Source of the DNA: Aurelia coerulea
Lineage: Eukaryota; Cnidaria; Scyphozoa; Semaeostomeae; Ulmaridae
DNA: 64,000 nt
Assembly (NCBI GenBank): GCA_039566865.1
Contig: CM076953.1
Coordinates: forward strand, 5,332,001-5,396,000
Direction of reading: 5' to 3'
Shown in pieces: positions 12,101 to 24,100 of the stretch (the first letter of the stretch is position 1; each line of letters starts with the position of its first letter). Below the pieces are notes generated by a model. That model saw only the letters and a program-made list of their open reading frames with translations. It was not told the origin of the DNA and did not search any database. A program made the position numbers and the translations under genes.

Positions 12101-15100
12101 AATTCCTATTGGTTTGTTGATTGGTGCAAATTGCCCATTAGCGTTAGAACCACATGAAATAATTCCTAGTCAAGATGGTGGCCCTTACGCTTTCAGATCC
12201 TGCCTTGGCTGGTGCATTTCAGGCCCAATCATTAAATGCGCTGAGAATGGAAAAGCAGTTAGATGCAATCGAATCACAGTCACTGATGCTGGTTCCGCAA
12301 AGATTGCTGACCATCATTTTGTTGTAGAAGATACAGTAAAGGATGTCACAACGAATGAACTGTTAAAAAAGATGTATCATACGGATTTCAGTGAAACCAA
12401 GCTCGATGATGGCAAATTAGACCTTTCACAAGAAGACAAGAAATTCTTAAAAATGATGAAAGAACAGAGTATCAAAGCACATGGTCATTATGTGCTACCA
12501 TTACCATTTCGTAACCCAAATGTTTTCATGCCAAATAACAAAGAACAAGCAATGAAAAGAGCAGTGTGGACAAAAAGAAGGTTACAGAAAGATCCCAAGT
12601 TTTACAGTGATTACGTCAAGTTTATGAATGATATCATTAGTAAAGGATATGCAAAGAAAGTAGAAGAGAATTGTGATATTCCTGGAAAGCAGTGGTACAT
12701 TCCTCATCACGGAGTATATCACCCAAAGAAACCAGAGAAGATTAGAGTCGTATTCGACTGCAGCACGCAATACAAAGGAACTTGTTTGAATAAAGAGCTC
12801 CTACAAGGTCCGGATCTGACGAATCAGTTGGTGGGAGTGCTTCTTCGCTTCAGGAAAGAGTTAATTGCCTTTACTGGTGACATTGAAGCTATGTTTTATC
12901 AAGTTCGCGTTCCTGAAGATCAGCGGTCTTATTTGCGATTTCTTTGGTGGCCAGAAGGAAACCTGGAAGCAGAGCCTATCGATTATGAAATGTGTGTACA
13001 TCTCTTTGGCGGGATTTCATCACCAAGTTGCTCGAATTTCGCACTCAGGAGAACAGCGGATGATTCAGAGGAAGAATTTGGAAGTGAAGCTGCAATGACT
13101 TTGAAAAGAAATTTCTATGTTGATGACATGTTAAAATCGAAGGAATGCAGCTCATCTTCAATTGCACTGATATCAAATATACGTAAGATGTGTGCTTCGG
13201 GTGGTTTTAATCTCACAAAGTTTGCCTCTAACGATAAAGAAGTGTTGGAATCTATTCCACAAGAAGAAAGATCAAAAGAAGTAAAGAAATGTGATTTAGC
13301 TGTGGACAATTTACCTGCTGAGCGAGCACTGGGTGTATATTGGTGTGTAGAGAACGATACACTTGGATTTCGCATTGAGCTGAGAGATAAACCGTTGACA
13401 AGAAGAGGTGTATTGTCATCTATAAGCTCCATTTATGATCCACTTGGTTTGGCTGCCCCGTTTTTGTTACAAGGGAGGAAAATACTACAAGAACTTTGCA
13501 GTGACAAAAAGGAGTGGGATGATGACTTATCAGAAGAGCAGAAAAACATGTGGTTAAAATGGAGGCAGGAGCTTCCTCTCCTTGAAGAAATAGAGGTGGA
13601 ACGCTGCTACAAGCCAAAGCATTTCGGTGAGGTCGTCTCAGCAACACTTCATAATTTTTCAGATGCATCGCAAGAAGGTTATGGTCAGGCAAGCTATTTA
13701 CGTCTTATTGATGTCAAAGGAAATATCAACTGTTCTTTGGTCATGGGTAAATCTCGTGTTCCACCATTGAAGCAAACGACGATTCCAAGACTGGAACTTA
13801 CAGCCGCATCAGTATCCGTAAAAGTTGGCGCTATGCTGAGAAGAGAACTTGACATGGAAGATCTGAAACAGACATTTTGGACAGATAGCCAGATTGTACT
13901 TGGTTACATTGCAAATGAAACAAGGAGATTCAGGACATTTGTCGCAAACCGGGTTCAAATAATCAGAGATCATTCAGAAATAGAAGAATGGAGGTATGTT
14001 GACACGAAGCAAAATCCAGCTGATGATGCATCCCATGGCATTCGTGCAAGTAACAATGCAAAGAATTCACGTTGGTTCAGAGGACCAGAATTTTTGTGGA
14101 AATCAGAGAACGAATGGCCAAGAGAAAAGGCAATACCTTTGCCAAAGGGAGACGATCCAGAGTTAAGGAAGATTGTCAAAGTAAATAGCACTGCAGTTGC
14201 CAAGAATGACAGTCTCCTAATTGATCTAGAGAATCGATATTCTGATTGGGTACGCATGAAGCGAGTTGTTGCCCTTCTGCTTAGATTCATTTCAAATTGT
14301 AAAAGAAAGATAAAGAATAGAGAAGAGAAGGTTGTTTTAACAAAGTTCAATAATGAAGACGCACTGCTCACTGTCGAGGATGTACAGACAGCAGAAAATA
14401 AGATCATCAGATTAGCACAAGAGGCAGCATTTAAAGTCGAGCTGAAAGAATTAAAGAAACTTCCAATGAATGGTGAAATCTCACGTGTTAAAAGAAGAAA
14501 TCTCAAGAAATCGAGCTCTTTGTTCAAATTGGATCCTTTTCTTGATGAAAATGGAATTGTCAGAGTAGGTGGAAGAATGAAGAAGTCTTCTTTTGACGAA
14601 GAATGCAAGCACCCCATCTTACTGCCAAAGAAAGGGAGAGTTACTGAATTAGTAATTGACTGGTGTCATCGAACAACACAGCATGCAGGAAGAGGGATGA
14701 CGCTGAATGAAATTCGGTCAATTGGATATTGGATAATCAATGTGAACTCTAGGGTTCGACAATTCATTTCAAGATGTGTTAGATGCCGCTTTCTCCGAGG
14801 AAAGTCAGGTGAGCAGAAGATGGCAGATCTTCCCGAGGAGCGAGTAAAGGAAGCACCACCTTTCACATACTGTGGAGTTGATTTGTTTGGTCCATTTGTC
14901 ATCAAAGAAAGAAGAAAGGAATTGAAACGATATGGAGTTTTGTTCACATGTTTTGGAAGTCGAGCGATTCATATTGAAACAACAAACTCGTTGGATACTG
15001 ACTCTTTTATTCAAGCTTTACGCAGATTTATGGCAAGAAGAGGCAGTGTACGTCAAATCTACTCCGACAATGGCACTAATTTCGTTGGTACAGTCAATGA

Positions 15101-18100
15101 GCTTCAGAAAGAGTTTGAGAAAATGGACCATAGTAAGATTGGTCGCTTTGCCCACAGTCAGAACACTGATTGGATTTTATGGAAAAGGAACGTCCCTGCA
15201 GCAAGTCACATGGGAGGAGTCTGGGAGCGTCAGATCCGTTCTGTTAGAGCCATACTGTCATCTCTACTGAAGAATCATGGACATGCTCTTGATGACGAAT
15301 CTTTGAGAACATTGCTAACTGAATCTGAAGCGATAGTGAATTCGCGTCCTCTCACAGTAGAGACACTGAGTGATCCACACAGCGTCAGACCACTTATACC
15401 AAATCATTTGCTGACGATGAAATCTAAAGTTATCATGCCACCTCCAGGTGTGTTCCAGAAAGCTGACTTATATTGCCGAAGAAGATGGAGAAGAGTGCAA
15501 CACCTTTTGAATGAATTTTGGTGGAGGTGGAAAAAGGAGTATCTGATGTTGTTGCAACCAAGGCAAAAATGGACAGAACCCAGAAGGAACTTTCAGGTTG
15601 GAGATGTGGTTTTATTGAAAGAAAGTAGTGACAGAAATGATTGGCCAATGGGGAAAGTTATAGCTGCAAATGTTGATCGTAATGGATTTGTGCGGAGTGT
15701 AACATTATTGCTGACCAGAAGAGATGACAATGACACAAGACATCGTACACTTGATAGACCTGTGAACAAAATAGTGCTGCTGCTTGAATCAGAAGAGATT
15801 GACTGAAGAAGAATCAAGATATTATATATCTTGAAGGGAGGAAGATGAAAATGACAAAAAATTGTTTTTAATTCAATTATGTAACTGTGTCCTGTGACCC
15901 GTGATATTGCGTAACTTGTTTGTACTGATTGGATCGTTTCCTGTATTGTATAGTCTTTTGTGCTACGTCCGTCTTTTGAAAGAGCCTTTTGTGTATTCGT
16001 GTATTCATTTATATTCTTTTGTAGAATTAGGCGCGGCGAAGCGAAGCGTGGTCGAGGGGACTTGAGCTTGTTTATTTTGATGGTTGTTTATGGACATCGC
16101 GTAAGGAACGCTATTTTTTGAACGCTGATCTAATGGACACTAATGTATTCCAGTAAGTAGTATTATCGGGTTATTTTCATCGCTTTACAAAGCTTCGTTT
16201 ATAGTATTAGTTTCGTTCTGTTTTGTCTGTTTTGTTACATGTCTGTTTGTTTGGGTTTAATTTGTTTTCGTTTTATTTTAGCAAATCGTAGCATCAAAGA
16301 ATACCTAATAAAAATGCTGATTTTACAAACTTTGGAATTTGATTATTTCGGCTGCTACAGTATCAATTCTTCGTCATCTTATGTTCTGTTTCTCCCGTTA
16401 TGCTGGCAAACGGTGCCAAAATCGTATTCAATTTTGTCCTAAATGACCTAAACTTTTCATTATTTCATCGAAGCAACCAAACAGTGTTTCATTCCAGTTT
16501 TGAATAATAAGAAGACGAACAAAAACTCCTCCCAAAACACCCAGAAGAGAAACCCTTACATGCCAAGTTTCCTTGTTATGCAAATTTTGTTGACAGGGCC
16601 AATTGGTGGTCAAGTAGGATAAGTTGCTGCAACACTTCAGTTGGTGTAAATCAAAATTAAAGGTATTGGAACATTGATTTCCAGTCTGGAATTGATTTTC
16701 GGCTGTTGTGAGTGGCGTTTTGTCGTTCCTGGAGGTAAATATGAACTTCCTTGCGCTGGGCCTAAGCCCCCTCGAAGGAAGCGAGAGGTCCGTGGAATGA
16801 CGACGTTTAAAAAAATTATTTCTCAAAAACCAGGTGGAGTAGACCAATGGGCAAGCAGCCCTGGTTAGGAAATTTATTTGACAACCCAGATTAAAAATTT
16901 CTAAAGGTTCCTCAAAAGTATATTTTCGCGGCGAGCAAAATTCGAGAGGGTAGTTTTCCTATGGTTTTTCCCACAGCTTCGACTCGCGACGATCGCGACG
17001 CGGGAAATTGTTGATCACGTGGTCAAAAATGGAGCTCGTTGATTGGCTGTGGTGCAAAATGTAAACAAACCAAAACTGCTATTGTTACAAAATTTACCCT
17101 TGCTTAGCAGACCAGTAAACCTAACTCCGGAGGAGCAGACTCCATCGTTAGGGATTCCTAACTTAACTAACTTAATCAACTAACCGAACGTGATGGCCTA
17201 ATCGGGAGCAGACCTCATAGGCAACTTGCCAGCGTGCACACCGGCAGGGATTCCTAGGTGGATCGAAATTCTGCGGAGGAACAGTCTCCGACTTGGAAAA
17301 ATGCGGAGGAACAGACTCCGACGTGGAAATTGAGGAGGAACAGACTCCGACTTGGAACTTGCGAAGGAACAGACTCCGACTTGGAAATTGTGGGGTAGTA
17401 GACCCCGATTATAAAAGTTTTGTGAGGATGGGCCACACGAAAAGGCAATAAGAACTGGTAATTTTTTAGATTTTCGAGTTTGTGTTTTGAAGTGAGTTTT
17501 TTCTATGTTTTTTAACTGGATAAAAGGCACTTCACCGCCACAAATTGCAACGCAATTCCCCACAAACGAGAAGGAGAAAAAACTGGTTTTGTTGTTGTTG
17601 TTGTTGTAAAGTAGACAAAATGTTTGTTTTGTTCTTTGTATTATGTTGACATTAGTTAGAGAATCCAACAGGCGGTATCCCAAGAAATGTTAGAAGGTCG
17701 GTAAAAACTATGAAAAAACCGGTGCAGGGAACAGTCGATGTATTACCTGTATTGCATGATCGATCGTAACATAGGTTAGAGAAAAAATCTTCCTTATTAA
17801 TAAAGAATTTCTTGAGCAGCCAGATTTAGGGTATGAAAGGTGGAAGATCGTACGGTACTTGTTTGAATGCTTCTTTAGAACAAGGCCAATAGGAGAAACT
17901 TGAAAATATTTAGAATGCGGTTCAGAAAAAGGCCCTGCGGAGCGACCTAGGCTTACTTCCCTACCCAAGTTCTCCTGAAATTTGCCAGAAGGGGCTGAAG
18001 CAATGAACAAATTTCTCGAAAATCTAGCAGCTCTGGGACAATTGTAACCTATTTGGCCCCTTCTCGCAGATCTGTGCAAAGTTTTGTAACAGAAGGCCTA

Positions 18101-21100
18101 TCTGGGTGATTAGAAAGAGTAGATTCTGCTCTAATAAATCTACATTGACTGGGGTTATGGCTTGTCCTGCAGCAGTTACTTTTTATTTTGCGAGTTACGA
18201 GTTAACAGGATAATATCACCATGGATATTGTGGACACGATTTGTATCGATCGTGTCCACAATACCTGGCCTAAATGTTTTTAGTAAATGAATGAATGTAG
18301 TTCGTTACCTTGCTCGTCTTCATTTCATGAGTATCTCTGCTCTTCTGCCTCGGCAGCCTTTCTTGCTTACTCAAATTCAACGGGCTTAGGTTTTTGAACA
18401 ATGCCGCGCTCTAAGCTAGTTCCCAGATATTTCAATTTCAGGATGAGTCGTTAGAGGGCTGCAACGATCTGGGAACTGGTTTAGAGCGCGGCATTGTTCA
18501 AAAACCTAAGGCCGTTGAATATGAGTAAGCAAGAATGGCTGCCGAGGCAAAAGAGCAGAGATAATCATGAAATGAAGACGAGCAAGGTAACGAACTACAT
18601 TCATTCATTTAGTAGCATTTAGGCCAGGTATTGTGGACACGATCGACACAAATCGTGTCCACAATACCCATGATATCACGACGAAATTTGGAAATTAATG
18701 TAAAAGTGTAATATTTTGCATACCACAACATACACGTATTTCTTGCCATAGTTATATGGTACAGTCAGCAATAGAAAATAAAGAGAAAAAAGATGGTTTC
18801 TTAAATTAACTGTGAAGTTTATTTGGGCATTTTCTTTTCTTATGAAAAATAGAAAAAAACTTTCTTATGAAAAATATGTGTAGCGCAACATAACATAACA
18901 TGGCGTAACATAAAAATGAAAGTGCAGTGCCCTGCGCACTGTGGAATTCAACAATATTAATGGCGACCAAATAATATGCCCAGTTTTATGCAACTTTGTA
19001 TGTAAAATAAAAAATAAGCATAACAGTTATTAGTTATATCATGGGCAATAATCCCAGGGGGGGTACTCCCATTATGGCCAAACAGGGGGTCCAGTCGGTT
19101 TGAGGGTCTTATGAAATGGCTACCAAATGGCCATATTTGTCAACTCCTACTACCAATTAGGGGTATTCCAAGATTCCTGGCCAGTTATAAGATTTCGAAT
19201 CAATAGGCTTCTTCGCATGGCAATATGGTCGTTGCAGCAATAATTATCATTAAATTTTGAAGTTTTCTTGCTTTGTTCAATAAGTTTTTACAATAGAAAA
19301 TTTCGAAAAACTGCTGAAAATATTCGCTACCAGATGCTACCAAATGGCCCAATTTTAGGTCCACAAACTACCATTTGGGAGTTTCTGTGAAAAGATACTA
19401 CCATTTGAGGGTATTTTTCAAAATTTTTGCTTAGCCACTCTTTAACCCTGACTGGACCCCCCTGTCAGGCCATAATGGGTCCCCCCCCAGGGCAATAATG
19501 CACCGTTGACGTGGCCTATATTATGATCAAACTCATATTTTTACTCACTGTGTTATTTTTCTTCCACGGGATTGCGAGTAAAGCTTGACAATATTGCTAT
19601 TCCTTCATTCTTCTCTCGTCACAGCAAGGAATCGAATGCCGCCATCATTCAAATATTGTTGAAGCGGTTGGAGCTCCTACGCAGCGATACGTCTCATTTT
19701 AAACTTTTCTTTAAAATATTAAAAAGGCCAATGCTCTGGTTTGCAGGTGGACGAAAATTTGACCCTTCAAGATTGATATTTGTCACAGCACTAACACCAA
19801 CAAACGAGTTATCTATGTTCAAGTTAACTATCGAGGAAAATTTTGAGAATGATTAGCCATTGATTAAAGCTAAATTCACATCGCTGGATCCAACCAAATC
19901 TGTACACTTTTCTGGGTCACCCGGTAGTTATGAGAGCGCGTGGCCGAGTGGTTAAGGCGACTGACTCGTAAACCAAAGGTCAGAATAGCCGAGGTTCGAA
20001 TCCCGCGCTGGACAGTTTGGTCGCTGTCCGTAACTCTAGCCCGGGTCAACCAGAGCCATGTGAGGGAAATCTGGTAGCTGCGGCGGGTTGATGGTAAAAC
20101 ATCCGTGGCCCCTGCTGGAAATAAGTCTCTCTCAGACTTTCGCAGGCTAGCCACGTTAAATATGATTACCTACCTACCTACCTAGTTGCCTTGTACATTT
20201 TTATTGCAATGTAAAATAATCATTATCATTCTACTCGTAGTTTCAGATCCTTGCAAGAATCATTTTGAGGACACTATTTGGCAAAGAAGTACTGGATTTA
20301 AAATAACACAAGGTTCTCCATCACGAAGTGATGCTGTAATGACAAACGGATGGTACAGGTTCAAAAGCAAAGCAGGTGGGACTATTCCCAGCTCGTGCCC
20401 TGCAAAGTATTCTTGCGGTTAGTATATCAACCATGAAATTCTTCTCAAACGAGATCATCTTACAGGGTCTCCCAAACAACTTCGTCCCTTTTTCTTTCTG
20501 CTGTGGTGTAACGTTAGCTTCAAATCCCGGGGGGGGGGAGGCACTCTGCACATGCATATACGGGCAGGTAAGTCCGATATTTTTGGGTCAGAATATTGCC
20601 GAAAGTGATATTTTTGGGTCCAAATAAACTGAAATTATGCTTTTGAAATTGTTGGGCATCAAATATGATCAAAATTGAATTTTTTGTTCTTTAGAGGCAA
20701 TCCTAGTCTCGATTTTCATTGTTTCAGGATCTTTTATCTTCGTTTACAGATGTCAAGGTATAAAATCAGTTGATATTTTTGGGTTGTAATGAAGCTTAAC
20801 TGATATTTTTGCGTTTACTGAAATTTCTCGGACTATTCCCCTCCCCCCCCCCCCGTATGTGTATGTGCTGAGTGTCCCCTTGGGCTTCAAATGCCCCGTT
20901 TGCATACAGTTGCATCGAGAGGAAAGACCAGGACGCTGCTTCGATAAGCTTAGCCTCCCAGCGTCCTGAAACTACCGTTTGATGCTTGGTAGCAGTATAA
21001 GAAAATAAATACAAGCCGATTTACCATTAGCCGATAGCAATTATACAATTGTAGCAATCTTGGAGAAAGAGAAGAAACTGCCTTTCAAAAATACAGGGTG

Positions 21101-24100
21101 TCCCAAAAATTGTGCCCCGTTTGTCTGAAGATTGCGACAAAACGGCAAATATTCTCGCCAAACTTGTGCATGATGATGCTCTTCAGATGTTCAATTAAAG
21201 TTTGCTACAATTCCCACTAGAATCCGTTGAAAAATGATGGAGCTATGACCTTCAGCAGACCAAATTTGCCCGATCGCTGAAACTAGCCGTCGGCCATTTT
21301 GTCTTACTAGTTTGCAGCGATAAATAGCCCATGGATTTAAATGGAAATAGCAGCCTCCACTCCAATGTCCTAGCTCTCATGAGAATTCCGATAATCCTCG
21401 GAGAGTTCCACTATTTCTGACCTCACAGAAATTATTTCTTACCTCACGTGAAGAAACTTATCACTGCAAAATAGTAAGACAAAATGGCCGACTGCTGGAT
21501 TCAATCATCAGGCAAATTTGGTCTTCTGAAGGTCATTGCTCCATCATTTTATAACTGATTTTGACAGGGATGGTTGCAAACTTTAATTTAGTATCTGACA
21601 AGCAATATCATGCAAAATTTTTGCCGGAATCTTTTGTCGTTTCGTCACAATCTTCAGGCAAACGGGGCACAATTTATTTGGGACTCTTTGTAGATGCGTC
21701 CTCTTGATGAATGCATAACATTTGTAGCAAGTATGACAAGATGTGACAAGAAATATGTCGCTTTTGTTCAGTTCAGTTCAGTTGATATACTTTATATTGT
21801 CAGAACCTAGTAAAAACATGAAAGGCAGGTCTAAATTTGGCAACAGAACTTGATGATCAACTTTAATTCACAACAAAAGCAACGACTTATTTCATTACTT
21901 TCATAGGCACAGAAGGACCAATATGGGCAGAGGGACAGTTACCAACGACAGTCGGAAATGAAGTGATATTAACCGCACATGCAAACATACTCAATGACTG
22001 TAAATTTGAATCTTGGCACATCAAAGCTAAAAAGTGCAATGAGAATGGTGAAACTTTTCATATATATTATCTCCGAAGACCGGTTTATGCAATATCATAT
22101 TGTGCAGGTAAGTTCCAACCTTATCCTTTTTTTCCAAATTGAATATGAAAATTTACAAAAATGATGTACTTACAAATCATTTAACTGCATAACTAAGGTG
22201 ATGGCCCGGGAAGCAAGAACCCATTAATGTCCCAGGGTCATTACATAGGAAATCAAACTAAATTATATCTAAATACACAATCACAAAAGGCTACATATAA
22301 ACGATTTTTACTGAAAAATACAATCAAACGAAACTGGAAAATAGAAATGAAAGGACTTTGTGGGGATATGGCTATGGCGTGAAACAAAGATTTTATGTAT
22401 CTTTAAAAAACCGACCTGTTTTCTCGATGAAATCTAAAGTCAGTTCGAGTATACTTTTATTTGTCACTTGAAAGGTCTTTTTCGCTATGTAACAAATACA
22501 AGAACGTTGTTAGAAAGGCAAGGGCGCCTACCTTGTACTGTATCCACTACCTAGTGTTCACAGATTAATTGGTGTCCTGTGACCCAGTCCTGTTTATCTA
22601 TGTATATCATAAGAAACCTTTTTTCTAGTTAAAGGGATTTTCAAATTCTAACGTCTGTTAGTGTTGACCAATCAAAAATCACGCTGTCTGATTCCCTGTG
22701 GTCAATAGTTGATCTCGTATTACAGAAACACCGGAATTTGAAACCACAAAATTATTCATACGTCCTCTCGACCTTGAGAAGACTGACTCTGTGTACTGCT
22801 GGGCAACGGTGCGGTTCTGGGACACTGTCTGTACTGGGTCACAGGACACCAATTACTCTACAGTACTGGGAATAAGCACACTTCCTACAAGGTAGGCGCC
22901 CTCGAGAAAGGCTGTTTATTTCAACAAATGGTCGTAATGCAACTGAAACTCCTTAGGACCTTCAGTAATTTATCCCATTGATGATCGGTTAATTTTTTCG
23001 AGTTAAATTTCAATAGCCTTCTGCTATACTCAAGTTTCAGGAAGATGAACAAGTTTATTGATTTACATGTTATTAGGCCTAACGCCTTAGAAGTTATCAT
23101 CGTTTAGATGTTTGCAGGCAATCGTTTATCGCACAACTGTAGATTTAAAGAAGATAATATAAGCAATGTTTTCCGTCCTCTTTTGTTCTTTCTTTCATTT
23201 ATTCCTTTACTTTCTCTGAACATTCTCAACCCTGGTTTTCTCTACCTTCTTCCCCTTTCCATCCTCTATTCTTCCTCTTCTTTAATTTTTCTTTCCATCC
23301 ATCCATCCATCCATCCATCCATCCATCCATCCATCCATCCATCCATCCATCCATCCATCCATCCATCCATCCATCCATCCATCCATCCATCCATCCATCC
23401 ATCCATCCATCCATCCATCCATCCATCCATCCATCCATCCATTTCCTTTCGTTTCTTTTCTTCCCTCCGTCGTTTCGTTTCCTTCCCTTCCTTCCCTTTC
23501 ACTCTTTCCTCCTTCCTTCTTCCTTCCAAACAAAAAAGCTTCCTGCGAAGCTTCTGTGTGGCTTCCTGCAATTTTCAACCTCTGTATCTTTTGTCAAAAC
23601 CCAAAAATTGAAGTGACACAACAACATCAATTGAATTCAATTCAATGAGCGAAAATGGAGGGATTTAAATTGTGAGTCTACACTATGCCCCTCTGTGTCA
23701 CAAAGGGATCACAAAGGGATTTCCAATTCGAAATTAAGTTCGGATCCGAGTTTGAAACTCCCCTGCGCTTTCCCATACCAATGCCAAATTGTGCCTATTC
23801 TTTTTCTGTAATCCTGCCATGTAAATTTTTAATTCTTTTTTGCCATTTGGCATTTGCTACCAAATGATGAAAAGGACAGAGGACAGACTATCTTTAACAT
23901 GATATTGTGGAATCTAGTTTTGTTGGACGTTCTTAAATGCAGTTGCAGGGGCGCAAATGCAAATTTTTTTGAGGGGGGTGTGTGCTCAAAGGACCGAGTT
24001 TCTTCCACGCGGGACCGATTTTTGCGAAATAAATGTTGTTGCAAATGTATGAAAAATAAAGTTTTCCTATCTGCCACAATTTACCGAAAATACAACTATA

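Larger units (their letters stand above)
9015..16359 (+). mobile_element. BEL/Pao LTR retrotransposon, structurally complete
   Basis: Two 514-bp LTRs with identical sequence as far as I can read enclose one gag-pol ORF. The LTRs begin TGAAAATGAC and end GGCTGCTACA. The 5-bp target duplication is GTATC (9010-9014, 16360-16364), typical of BEL/Pao. A TGG-starting primer-binding candidate follows the left LTR and a purine-rich tract precedes the right LTR. Identical LTRs and an intact ORF imply a very recent insertion, possibly still mobile. It sits within another transposon, in intron 1 and in sense orientation. Confidence 0.95.
7378..17104. mobile_element. Long-TIR DNA transposon (Mutator-like by 9-bp TSD), host of the BEL insertion
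   Basis: The termini are inverted repeats of about 550-600 bp (7378-7965 against about 16545-17104), starting AGCAAGGGTAAATTTTG. A perfect 9-bp target duplication TAGCAGACC abuts both ends (7369-7377, 17105-17113). Removing the 7,345-bp BEL element and one 5-bp duplication leaves about 2,377 bp. I see no transposase in the unique interior (about 8000-9009 plus 16365-16500), so it looks non-autonomous. The 9-bp duplication and long inverted repeats suit Mutator-like elements, but that class call is inference. The first 25 bases resemble the termini of the 600-bp MITE family in this gene. Confidence 0.85.
3044..20246 (+). other. VWDE: Intron 1 of the VWDE-like gene
   Basis: It runs from donor GTAAGT to the acceptor before exon 2. 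It contains, in order, a dispersed repeat, a MITE, a decayed C-type lectin domain, hairpins, a 9.7-kb nested transposon complex, several MITEs and a SINE. The BEL retrotransposon inside it has the same orientation as the gene. Transposons account for well over half of its length. Confidence 0.65.

Noticed and set aside
13970..14617. 215-aa minus-strand ORF
   Set aside because: It lies antisense within the intact BEL gag-pol frame and has no recognisable domain.
16428..16847. 139-aa minus-strand ORF as a gene
   Set aside because: It spans the terminal inverted repeat of the long-TIR element and its junction. The mirrored repeat copy does not keep the frame.
19933..20015. True tRNA gene at the A-box/B-box
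   Set aside because: An unrelated body and (TACC)n tail follow, and the acceptor stem does not pair cleanly, so a SINE is more likely.
23108..23611. ORFs with Ser-Ile-His-Pro or Trp-Met-Asp-Gly repeats on both strands
   Set aside because: They are translations of the (CCAT)n microsatellite with no supporting splice context.
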